DNA of 64,000 nt from Streptomyces venezuelae (GTDB lineage Bacteria > Actinomycetota > Actinomycetes > Streptomycetales > Streptomycetaceae), in assembly GCF_008642275.1 (NCBI RefSeq), contig NZ_CP029189.1, forward strand, positions 5,120,501 to 5,184,500, given 5' to 3'. The notes beneath the pieces are model-generated. The model made no database searches and was not told the origin of the DNA. It saw nothing but the letters and a program-made list of their open reading frames with translations. Every line of letters starts with the position of its first letter. Within the stretch, counting starts at the first letter, position 1. Below are positions 27,425 to 35,011 of the stretch, piece after piece. Both the position numbers and the translations under genes were made by a program.

Positions 27425-27910
27425 TCAGGCCTTGCCGCGGTTGTCGCGCAGGTGCTCCGCGACCGGGGTCAGCGAGGCGCGCAGCGCCGCCAGTGCCTCC
27501 GGCGGCAGCAGGTCGATGAAGTGCCGGCGGACGGACGCCACGTGGTGCGGGGCGACGCGCCGCATCGTCTCCATGCCCTCGTCCGTGAGCACCGCGTACA
27601 GGCCGCGGCGGTCGGACTCGCAGTTCACCCGGCGGACCAGGCCGGCCGTCTCCATGCGCGTGATCTGGTGCGACAGCCGGCTCTTGGACTGCAGCGTGGC
27701 GGTCGCGAGATCGCTCATCCGCATCCGGTGGTCCTGCGACTCCGAGAGGTTCACGAGGATCTCGTAGTCGTTGTTGGTGAGTCCGAAGGGCTGGAGATCC
27801 TTTTCGAGCTGGTGCATCAGCAGCCTGCTGACGTCCAGGTGGGTACGCCAGGCGCACTGCTCGGCGTCGGTCAGCCAGCGCGTGGCCGTCTCGGTCTCCA
27901 TGGTCTCCAT
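27425..27910 (-). CDS. MarR-family transcriptional regulator
   Basis: 161 aa from ATG 27910; a second ATG at 27901 after GGAGACC is equally possible. The winged helix (about 55-120) contains MSDLATATLQSKSRLSHQITRMETAGLVRR with the basic wing CESDRRGLYAVLTDEG. It lies between the AIM24 genes and the PepSY gene, with its own promoter. The ligand is unknown. Confidence 0.9.
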   Translation of the reverse strand: METMETETATRWLTDAEQCAWRTHLDVSRLLMHQLEKDLQPFGLTNNDYEILVNLSESQDHRMRMSDLATATLQSKSRLSHQITRMETAGLVRRVNCESDRRGLYAVLTDEGMETMRRVAPHHVASVRRHFIDLLPPEALAALRASLTPVAEHLRDNRGKA

Positions 27911-27916
27911 GAATGA

Positions 27917-27946
27917 ACTCTACCTAAAAAGTTGAATTGCGTACAA
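27917..27946 (-). promoter_or_regulatory. Putative promoter of the MarR gene
   Basis: On the minus strand, a -35 TTGTAC (27946-27941) and a -10 TAGAGT (27922-27917) are 18 bp apart in a locally AT-rich stretch, immediately before the MarR start. Confidence 0.6.
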
Positions 27947-27963
27947 AGCTCAGGTCTGGTGGA

Positions 27964-28782
27964 TCACAGTCCGAGGCGCCGCTGGAGATCGCCCAGCTGT
28001 CCCGGCATCCGCGGCACGCCCAGCTGTCCCATCGGCCCCTGACCGGCCCCGGGAACGCCCTGTGCGTTGCCCGTGGCCGCCCCGGCGCCGACCGCGCCGA
28101 TCGCCTGCTCCGCCATCAGCATCTCCGAGGACTGCAGCAGCACCGTCCCCGCGCCGACGAACTCGAACTGGTGCTCCTCGCCGGAGCTGCCCCCGATGCC
28201 GGTCAGCGAGCGCAGCCCGCCCATCACGCCCGTCATGTATCCGTGGTCGTAGTGGTGGCACGGCGAAGGGCAGTCCGCCCAGCCCACCAGTGCCTGCGGG
28301 TCCACGCGCAGCGGCGGTTCCATGAACACCACCGGACCGTTGGACGCAGCCACGAACTTCCCGGTTCCGATCAGCGTGAGGAAACCGGGCACGATCGACT
28401 GCTTCAGGGCGAGCGAGGGCTGGTAGGCCAGCAGGTTGCCCGACCGGATCGTCAGGTTGCCGTTGTCCAGGTCGTACGAGTTCACGTCGAAGGCCCGGTC
28501 GGCCAGCAGCATCTTGCCCGAGCCCTCGGCGACCACCCAGTCGCTGGCGTGCAGGGGCGAGTGGAAGCTGGTGCGCAGCAGCCGGTCGAAGCGGCCGTTG
28601 CCGATGCCGTTGAACTCGATGTGCCCGTAGTACGAGATCATCTTCCCCTTCTGCAGGAACCACTGGCTCCCCTTGAGCTCCACGCAGAAGGTGTACGCGT
28701 TCACGTTGTCGTCGGAGGGCAGCGTGTACGGGTCGAAGACCGTCGGGCCGCCCGGTCCGCCGGTCACAGGGCCAAAGTTCAC
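27964..28782 (-). CDS. AIM24 family protein (third of trio)
   Basis: 272 aa from GTG 28782, which overlaps the stop of the previous gene (GTGA). The AIM24 beta-sandwich spans most of the protein (QWFLQKGKMISYYGHIEF, FVAASNGPVVFMEPPLRVDPQALVGW). A Gly/Pro/Gln-rich tail of about 45 residues is unique to this copy. The family is widespread and related to mitochondrial Aim24, without a settled biochemical role in bacteria. Confidence 0.9.
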   Translation of the reverse strand: MNFGPVTGGPGGPTVFDPYTLPSDDNVNAYTFCVELKGSQWFLQKGKMISYYGHIEFNGIGNGRFDRLLRTSFHSPLHASDWVVAEGSGKMLLADRAFDVNSYDLDNGNLTIRSGNLLAYQPSLALKQSIVPGFLTLIGTGKFVAASNGPVVFMEPPLRVDPQALVGWADCPSPCHHYDHGYMTGVMGGLRSLTGIGGSSGEEHQFEFVGAGTVLLQSSEMLMAEQAIGAVGAGAATGNAQGVPGAGQGPMGQLGVPRMPGQLGDLQRRLGL

Positions 28783-29429
28783 AGCTTCTCCTCGGAGGCC
28801 TGTACGTACACCGCGCCCTGGCCGGACAGCTCCAGCTGGAACGCCTCGCCCGAGCCGCGCCCCACCATGTCCCGCCAGCCGAGCGCGGTGGAGAGCTTGT
28901 TGCGCACGTCGCCGTGGTGGGCGACGTACGCCTGCGGGTCCACGTGGATCGGGCGCTGCGGGGTGATGGGGAGCTCTATGACCCCGCCGTGGGCCATCAC
29001 GGCGACCGAGCCGTGGCCCTTGAGGGTGGTGGTGAAGAGGCCCTGGCCGGTCACCTGGCCGCGGACCATGCCCATGACCCCGCCCTGGGAGCCCATGAAC
29101 ATCGTGCCCTGCTGGAGGGTGCCGTCGAAGGCGAGCAGCCGGTCGGCCTCGACGTAGAGCGTCTCGCCGGTCAGGTTGATCACCTGGATGTGGTGGCCGC
29201 CGTGGCCGAACATCACGGTGCCGCTGCCCTCGACCGCCATCAGCGGGGTCTGCTCGTTCGCCACCCGGCGCCCGATCATGCCCATGACCCCGCCCTGACC
29301 GCCCGTCAGGCTCGGGGTGAAGGAGACCTCGCCGCGGTACGCGAGCATGGCGCCGCGCTGGCTGTACATCTTCTGCCCCGGGATCACCTGGGCCTCGACC
29401 ATCTTCGAGTTGATCTCGCGGAACGGCAT
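28779..29429 (-). CDS. AIM24 family protein (second of trio)
   Basis: 216 aa from ATG 29429, overlapping the upstream stop by one base (TGATG). It carries AIM24-domain hallmarks GSGTVMFGHGGHHIQVINL, GQGLFTTTLKGHGSVAVMAHGG and IHVDPQAYVAHHGDVRNKL. It is translationally coupled on both sides. Confidence 0.9.
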   Translation of the reverse strand: MPFREINSKMVEAQVIPGQKMYSQRGAMLAYRGEVSFTPSLTGGQGGVMGMIGRRVANEQTPLMAVEGSGTVMFGHGGHHIQVINLTGETLYVEADRLLAFDGTLQQGTMFMGSQGGVMGMVRGQVTGQGLFTTTLKGHGSVAVMAHGGVIELPITPQRPIHVDPQAYVAHHGDVRNKLSTALGWRDMVGRGSGEAFQLELSGQGAVYVQASEEKL

Positions 29430-30067
29430 CAGATGTCGCCCCCGACCGTGTTGCGCTCGCTGGGCTGCACGTAGACCAGGCCCTCGCCCTCGAAGCGGAT
29501 CTGGAACGCCTCGCCGGAGCCCTCGCCGATGAGTGTGCGGAAGTTCACACCGGACTGGAAGGACTGCTGGAGGTTGCCCGTGTGCGCGATGTACGCGCCG
29601 GGGTCGACGGACAGCGGGTACTGGGCGCTCACGCGCAGCACCACGGCCGGGCCGTCGGACATGATCGCGGCCTGGCCCGAGCCCTCGACGGTCGTGGTGA
29701 ACAGGCCGTTGCCCGTCGTTGCACCGCGCAGACCGGTGAAGGTCGTGCCGGTCCGCAGGCCGGCGTCGGTGCACAGCAGGTTGCTGGACTCGACGTAGAG
29801 CTTCTCGCCGCGCAGGTTCACCAGGTTGATCTCGCTGGCGCGGTCGGCGAAGAAGCAGGTGCCGTGCCCCTGCACTTCCATCACTGTCATCTGTTCGCCG
29901 GTCAGCCGGCGGGTCACCATGCCGCGGAGGCCTTCGCCGCCGCCGGTCATCTTCTTGAAGGCCATCTGCCCGTCGTACGCGACCATGGAGCCGTTCTTCG
30001 CTTTCACGGCGTCCCCGGTCAGGTCGACGGCCAGCACCTTGCTGCCTTGGAGTCGGAACTGAGCCAC
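29429..30067 (-). CDS. AIM24 family protein (first of trio)
   Basis: 212 aa. AIM24 hallmarks are GHGTCFFADRASEINLVNL, GNGLFTTTVEGSGQAAIMSDG and LSVDPGAYIAHTGNLQQSF. It is the first gene of the three-gene unit. Coupled stops and starts suggest equal amounts of the three proteins and possibly a hetero-oligomer, which is inference. Confidence 0.9.
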   Translation of the reverse strand: MAQFRLQGSKVLAVDLTGDAVKAKNGSMVAYDGQMAFKKMTGGGEGLRGMVTRRLTGEQMTVMEVQGHGTCFFADRASEINLVNLRGEKLYVESSNLLCTDAGLRTGTTFTGLRGATTGNGLFTTTVEGSGQAAIMSDGPAVVLRVSAQYPLSVDPGAYIAHTGNLQQSFQSGVNFRTLIGEGSGEAFQIRFEGEGLVYVQPSERNTVGGDI

Positions 30068-30254
30068 GGGGAGACGTTATCGGCACCGGGCGACCCCGAA
30101 CAGGGCCCTGTGGACGATATATGCCACACCCGGGTGATATCGGTGCGACCGAACCCCGTCCGCGGAACGTCCGCCGGGGGAGGGGCCGGGTCAAGATCCC
30201 GTAAAGCGGCTGAGACACTGGGAAGGACCCTGGCCTCCAGCCCGAAGGTTCCAC

Positions 30255-30602
30255 GTGGACATCAAGACCGCCTCCGCCCTGCACCGACTGCGCCTCGTCT
30301 CCGTCCCGGAGGCGCTGTCGTTCCCGGCCCTGCTGATCTTCGGCTCGCTGCTGAGCCGGATCTCGGACATCGACTACCTGCTGATGCCGCTGGGCTTTCT
30401 GCACGCGATCCTGTTCATGATCTACGGGGTGCTGCTGCTCGACGTCTGGTACAAGGCGAAGTGGCCCTTCAAGAAGGTCCTGTTCTTCTTCTTCCTCTCC
30501 GTGGTGCCCCTGGGCGGCCTCTACGGCGACAAGCTGCTCAAGCGGGAAGAGGCGGACAGCGTGGTGGCGGCCCGCGTCGCGCGTGAGGCGGCCCAGGCGT
30601 GA
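30255..30602 (+). CDS. DUF3817 membrane protein
   Basis: 115 aa from GTG 30255. Three membrane helices (about 15-35, 42-62 and 75-92) have the family motif [30 protein letters not shown]. It overlaps the next gene by GTGA. A paralogue lies at 41117. Function unknown. Confidence 0.9.
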   Translation: MDIKTASALHRLRLVSVPEALSFPALLIFGSLLSRISDIDYLLMPLGFLHAILFMIYGVLLLDVWYKAKWPFKKVLFFFFLSVVPLGGLYGDKLLKREEADSVVAARVAREAAQA

Positions 30603-30895
30603 TCGTCGCGTTCTCGGTGACCCCGCTGGGGGTCGGTGAAGAGGTCGGCGAGTACGTCGCCGACGCGGTCCGGGTGGTCCGGGAGTCGGGGCTGCCGAAC
30701 CGCACCGACGCGATGTTCACCACCGTGGAAGGCGAGTGGGACGAGGTCATGGACGTGGTCCGGCGCGCGGTGGCCGCCGTGGAGGAGCGGGCGCCGCGCG
30801 TCTCCTTCATCCTCAAGGCCGACATCCGTCCCGGGGTCCACGACGGAATCACCTCCAAGGTCGAGACGGTGGAGCGGCACCTGGCCGAGGGCTGA
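30599..30895 (+). CDS. MTH1187-type thiamine-binding protein
   Basis: 98 aa from GTG 30599, overlapping the previous stop. It has a ferredoxin-like fold with the family opening [24 protein letters not shown] and closing [20 protein letters not shown]. Members bind thiamine and form tetramers. The coupling to DUF3817 suggests a shared membrane-linked task, unproven. Confidence 0.88.
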   Translation: MIVAFSVTPLGVGEEVGEYVADAVRVVRESGLPNRTDAMFTTVEGEWDEVMDVVRRAVAAVEERAPRVSFILKADIRPGVHDGITSKVETVERHLAEG

Positions 30896-30930
30896 ACCGC
30901 CCTCACCGGCCCGACGCCACCCGATCCCTC

Positions 30931-30970
30931 CGAAAGCGCCCCCCGGCCCACCGGCCGGGGGGCGCTTTCG
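30931..30970 (+). terminator. Intrinsic terminator after the thiamine-binding gene
   Basis: A perfect 18-bp stem (30931-30948 with 30953-30970) with a 4-nt loop lies 36 nt past the stop. It insulates the next operon. Confidence 0.9.
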
Positions 30971-30996
30971 CATGTCCGGGGGCCGGGCGGGGCCGG

Positions 30997-31046
30997 TTGA
31001 GCGATCGCTCAAATTCCCCTAGGGTGCCGGTTGAGCGATCGCTCAA
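30997..31046 (+). promoter_or_regulatory. TetR-operon promoter with two identical 16-bp operators
   Basis: TTGAGCGATCGCTCAA occurs at 30997-31012 and again at 31031-31046, both perfect palindromes with centres 34 bp apart. A -35 TTGAGC (30997-31002) lies inside the first, and a -10 TAGGGT (31020-31025) follows at 17 bp. The second operator falls near the expected transcription start. The operon ends in a TetR gene, so autorepression is the simplest reading. Confidence 0.88.
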
Positions 31047-31067
31047 CACGTCGAACGGGGGGTGGGG

Positions 31068-31766
31068 ATGGGTCTCTACGTCGAGACGCGCATCCGGGCC
31101 GGCATGGACGAGCTCTGGGAGCGCAGCCAGGACCCGGCCCAGCACCAGCGGTGGGACCTGCGGTTCACCACCATCGGCCACCTCCCGCGCGCCGAGGGCG
31201 AGCCCCAGCGGTTCCGGTACGCGACCCGCATACTGCCGTTCCTCTGCGTCGACGGGACCGGGATCTCCGCCGGGGAACGCCACCGCCCCGACGGCACCCG
31301 GGTGTCGGCCCTGCGGTTCGCCTCGGAGCACCCGCTCTCGCTGCTCGCCGAGGGCAGCGGCTACTGGCGCTACGTCCCCGACGCCGACGGGATCCGCTTC
31401 CTCACCGGCTACGACTACCGCCCGCGCTGGGGAGGCTTCGGGGCCCTCGCCGACCGGCTGGTCCTGCGCCCCCTCATGGGCTGGGCCACCGCCTGGTCCT
31501 TCGACCGGCTGCGGCTGTGGTGCGAGCGCGGGACCACCCCGGGCCGCGCCCTCGCCCGCGCGCTCGCCGAGAGCGCCCTGCGCGCCCTGCTGTCGGCGGC
31601 CGCCCTGCTGTACGCGCCGCTGCCGGTCGCCCTGTTCGTCCTGGCCGCCGCACTGCTGGCGCCCCCGCTGCCCGGCACCCCGGCCGCCCGCCGCTGCCTG
31701 CGCACCCCGCCCGGGCGGTCCACGGCCCGCGCACCCCGCCTGCTCAGCACCCTGGAGCCGTCATGA
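31068..31766 (+). CDS. SRPBCC-like protein with C-terminal membrane segment
   Basis: 232 aa from ATG 31068 (GGGGTGGGG upstream). The N-terminal 155 residues look like a START/SRPBCC ligand-binding fold (GLYVETRIRAGMDELWERSQDPAQHQRWDLRF). A hydrophobic stretch near 173-200 may anchor it. It overlaps the DUF4166 gene by ATGA and is first in the TetR operon. Confidence 0.8.
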   Translation: MGLYVETRIRAGMDELWERSQDPAQHQRWDLRFTTIGHLPRAEGEPQRFRYATRILPFLCVDGTGISAGERHRPDGTRVSALRFASEHPLSLLAEGSGYWRYVPDADGIRFLTGYDYRPRWGGFGALADRLVLRPLMGWATAWSFDRLRLWCERGTTPGRALARALAESALRALLSAAALLYAPLPVALFVLAAALLAPPLPGTPAARRCLRTPPGRSTARAPRLLSTLEPS

Positions 31767-32452
31767 CCTCCATCTTCCGGACCCACATGGGCAAAGAGTT
31801 CGACCGTCTGCACCCGCAGATCCAGCGCCGTTTCTCGGTGGGCCTCACGAGCGGAGAGGGCTGCGTCGGCCGCGGCACCATGGAGCGGATATGGCACGGC
31901 CCCGGCTACGTGAAACCCTTCCTCCGGCTCGGCGGGACGCGAAACATCCTGGTGCCGCGCGAGGGGCGGAACGTCCCCTTCGTCATCGAGAACCTCCCCT
32001 ACCTCGACTCCTTCGGCCGCGAGACCGTCACCTTCGTACGGACCTTCCAGCTGCCCGACGGGCCGCACCGGTTCGACGCCACCATGGTCCACAGCCCCGA
32101 ACGCGACTGCGTCCTCGACTACCTGGGCACCCACCAGCACCTCGCCAGCGACCTCCGCATGAGCGCCGAGCCCGACGGCTCGCTGCTCATCCGCTCCGGC
32201 GAACACCGCTTCCGCGAGGGCCCCGTCGACGTCCGCGTGCCCGACCTGATCGGCGGCGACGCGGAGGTCCGCGAGTCCTTCGACGACGCCACCGGCCGGT
32301 TCCGGATCCGGGTGCGCGTGGTCAACCGCCGCTTCGGACCGCTCTTCGGATACGAGGGCTCCTTCACCGCGGAGTACGTCGACGCCCGCGAACGGTGGGC
32401 GACCGGCCTGTGCGGCGACCTGCGTCCGGTCCGTGAGGAGGCCCGGGCATGA
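31763..32452 (+). CDS. DUF4166 domain protein
   Basis: 229 aa. The family pattern starts with IFRTHMGKEFDRLHPQIQRRFSVG and includes RNVPFVIENLPYLDSFGRETVTFVRTF. It is a soluble beta-rich protein without a signal peptide. It is ATGA-coupled to both neighbours. The family has no assigned reaction; partnership with an SRPBCC protein suggests a small hydrophobic ligand. Confidence 0.87.
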   Translation: MTSIFRTHMGKEFDRLHPQIQRRFSVGLTSGEGCVGRGTMERIWHGPGYVKPFLRLGGTRNILVPREGRNVPFVIENLPYLDSFGRETVTFVRTFQLPDGPHRFDATMVHSPERDCVLDYLGTHQHLASDLRMSAEPDGSLLIRSGEHRFREGPVDVRVPDLIGGDAEVRESFDDATGRFRIRVRVVNRRFGPLFGYEGSFTAEYVDARERWATGLCGDLRPVREEARA

Positions 32453-33078
32453 GCGCCGCCACCAAGGAGAAGCTGCTCGAAGGAGCCCTGCGCACCCTGG
32501 CCGAGCAGGGCGTCGCCAAGGCCTCCGCACGCACCGTCGCGGCCACCGCCGGGGTGGGGCAGGGCCTGATCTTCTACCACTTCGGCTCCGTGGACGAGCT
32601 GCTCGCCGCGGCCTGCCGGTACGGCGCCGAGCAGCGCGTGGCCCGCTACCGCGACCGCCTCGCCGCCCTCGGCAGCCTCGCCGAACTGCTGGAGTTCGCC
32701 CGCGCCATGCACGAGGAGGAACGGGCCGCCGGGAACGTCGCGCTGCTCGGGCAGCTGCTGGCCGCCGGGCAGACCTCACCCGTCCTCGCCGCCGCCACCG
32801 CCGACGGGCTCGGACTGTGGATCGGGGAGCTGGAGAAGGTCCTCACCCGGCTGCTGGCGGCGACCCCGCTGGAGGGGTACGCCGACCCGGCCGGGCTGGC
32901 CCGGGCCACGGCCGCCTCCTTCATCGGCATCGAACTGTACGAAGGGGTCGACCCGCAGGGCGCCGGCAGCGCGCTCGCCGCACTGGAACAGCTCGCCCGA
33001 CTGGCCACGATGCTGGAGGGCCTCGGCTCCCTGAGCCAGCGCGTGGTACGCCACGGCCTGCGGCGCGGCACCCGCTGA
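32449..33078 (+). CDS. TetR-family transcriptional regulator (likely autoregulator)
   Basis: 209 aa. The N-terminal helix-turn-helix ASARTVAATAGVGQGLIFYHFGSVDELLAAA is standard TetR. The ligand domain is Ala/Leu-rich. It is the last gene of the three-gene operon whose promoter carries twin palindromes, so it probably represses its own operon until a ligand appears. Confidence 0.92.
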   Translation: MSAATKEKLLEGALRTLAEQGVAKASARTVAATAGVGQGLIFYHFGSVDELLAAACRYGAEQRVARYRDRLAALGSLAELLEFARAMHEEERAAGNVALLGQLLAAGQTSPVLAAATADGLGLWIGELEKVLTRLLAATPLEGYADPAGLARATAASFIGIELYEGVDPQGAGSALAALEQLARLATMLEGLGSLSQRVVRHGLRRGTR

Positions 33079-33248
33079 ACCCGGCCGCGCCGCCCGCGCC
33101 GCCGGAGCCGCCCGCCTGCGTCACCCGTACGGCCCACGCCGCCCGATCCGCGGAAAGACCGCCCGGTCGGCCGAGCCCCGTTCGACACGACCGGAGCCGT
33201 CACCTTTCGTAGGGATATCGGCCTCGGGATCGACCATCGGGAGGGACC

Positions 33249-35009
33249 GTGGCGCCGGAAGGCTTCGACTACGAGACGCACAGCCGCCTCGCCGGTCCCC
33301 TCGCGCGGCCGGCGCCCGGGCCCGACGGCGTCCACCGGGTGGAGTACCGGTCCCTGCTCTCACGCGAGGAGGTCCGCACCCGAATACGGGCGATCGCCCT
33401 CATGACCCTGGCCCCGGTGGCCGCGGCCACCCTGCTGCTCTACCTGGTCTGGCCCACCCACTGGACCGTCCGGGAGGGCGCCGCCCGATGGCTGGTCGTC
33501 CTCGATGCCACGATGCTCTGCTCCATCGCGCTCATCATGCTCTTCACCCTGGTCAACGTGGTGTCGATCGCCCACGCCACGATGGCCGCCCGGGACCCCG
33601 TCCCCGTACCGGCCGAGCCCGGCACCCGCGTCGCGTTCCTGACGACCTACGTCCCCGGCAAGGAGCCCCTCGCCATGGTGCGGGCCACCCTCCGGGGAGC
33701 GCGGCGCGTCCGCCACGACGGCCCGCTGGACGTGTGGCTGCTGGACGAGGGCGACGACCCCGAGGCCCGGGCACTGTGCGCGCGACTCGGCGTACGGCAC
33801 TTCACCCGCAAGGGAGTGCCCGAGTGGAACACGGCCAAGGGCCCCCACCGGGCGAGGACCAAGCACGGCAACTACAACTCCTGGCTGGCGAGCCACGGCG
33901 ACGACTACGAGTTCTTCGCCTCCGTCGACACCGACCACGTCCCGCTCGCGAACTACCTGGAGCGGATGCTCGGGTTCTTCCGCGACCCCGACGTCGCCTT
34001 CGTGGTCGGCCCGCAGGTCTACGGCAACTACACCGAGGCCGTCACCAAGGCCGCCGAGTCCCAGCAGTACCTCTTCCACGCCCTGATCCAGCGGGCCGGC
34101 AACCGCTACGGCGCCCCCATGTTCGTCGGCACCAACAACGCCGTACGGATCAGCGCCCTGCGGCAGATCGGCGGACTCTACGACTCCATCACCGAGGACA
34201 TGGCCACCGGCTTCGAGCTCCACCGCCGCAGGAACCCGGCCACGGGCCGGTTCTGGCGCTCCGTCTACACCCCCGACGTGCTGGCCGTCGGCGAGGGCCC
34301 CGCCTCCTGGACCGACCTCTTCACCCAGCAGCTGCGCTGGTCGCGGGGCACCTACGAGACCCTGTTCAAGCAGTACCGCAAGAGCCTCTTCACGATGCCC
34401 GCCGGGCGCCGGCTCAACTACACGCTGATGCTCGTCTACTACCCGATGACCGCCGTGAACTGGCTGCTCGGCATCCTCAGCTGCGCCCTCTTCCTCTGGT
34501 TCGGCGCCTCCGGCACCCAGGTCTCCTCCAAGGTCTGGCTGATGCTCTACGCCGACGCGGCCGCCCTCCAGGTGGGCCTGTACCTGTGGAACCGCCGGCA
34601 CAACGTCTCGCCCCACGAACCGGCCGGCTCCGGCGGCGTCGCCGGCATGGCCCTGTCCGCGGTCTGCGCGCCCGTCTACCTCAGGTCACTCGGCTCGGCG
34701 GTGCTGCGCACCGAGGGCCGTTTCGTCGTCACCCCCAAGGGCGGTGACGCCAGCCCCGACCGGCTGGCGACCTTCCGCATCCACCTCTTCTGGGCCGCCG
34801 TCCTGGTCGTCTCGCTGCTGGCGTCCGTCCGCTTCGACCACACGCACGTCGCCATGCGCGTCTGGGCGGTGCTGGCACTGGGCATCGCGCTCGCCCCGGT
34901 CGCCGTGTGGTGCGTGACGCGCCGCCGGCCCGTCTCCGGCGGCGGCGCGGACGGAGGTTCCGAGCCGGGTGAGGAGCCGGCGTACGTCCGGGCGACAGGA
35001 GGGAACTGA
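33249..35009 (+). CDS. cslA: Cellulose-synthase-like glycosyltransferase CslA
   Basis: 586 aa from GTG 33249 (GGGAGGGAC upstream). It is a family 2 processive glycosyltransferase: two N-terminal membrane helices, a catalytic domain with DTDHVPLANYLE (DxD), SITEDMATGFELH (TED) and QQLRWSRGTYE (QxxRW), then four C-terminal helices. In S. coelicolor and S. lividans CslA makes a beta-glucan at hyphal tips with GlxA and interacts with DivIVA. It is 2 nt from glxA. Confidence 0.93.
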   Translation: MAPEGFDYETHSRLAGPLARPAPGPDGVHRVEYRSLLSREEVRTRIRAIALMTLAPVAAATLLLYLVWPTHWTVREGAARWLVVLDATMLCSIALIMLFTLVNVVSIAHATMAARDPVPVPAEPGTRVAFLTTYVPGKEPLAMVRATLRGARRVRHDGPLDVWLLDEGDDPEARALCARLGVRHFTRKGVPEWNTAKGPHRARTKHGNYNSWLASHGDDYEFFASVDTDHVPLANYLERMLGFFRDPDVAFVVGPQVYGNYTEAVTKAAESQQYLFHALIQRAGNRYGAPMFVGTNNAVRISALRQIGGLYDSITEDMATGFELHRRRNPATGRFWRSVYTPDVLAVGEGPASWTDLFTQQLRWSRGTYETLFKQYRKSLFTMPAGRRLNYTLMLVYYPMTAVNWLLGILSCALFLWFGASGTQVSSKVWLMLYADAAALQVGLYLWNRRHNVSPHEPAGSGGVAGMALSAVCAPVYLRSLGSAVLRTEGRFVVTPKGGDASPDRLATFRIHLFWAAVLVVSLLASVRFDHTHVAMRVWAVLALGIALAPVAVWCVTRRRPVSGGGADGGSEPGEEPAYVRATGGN

Positions 35010-35011
35010 GC

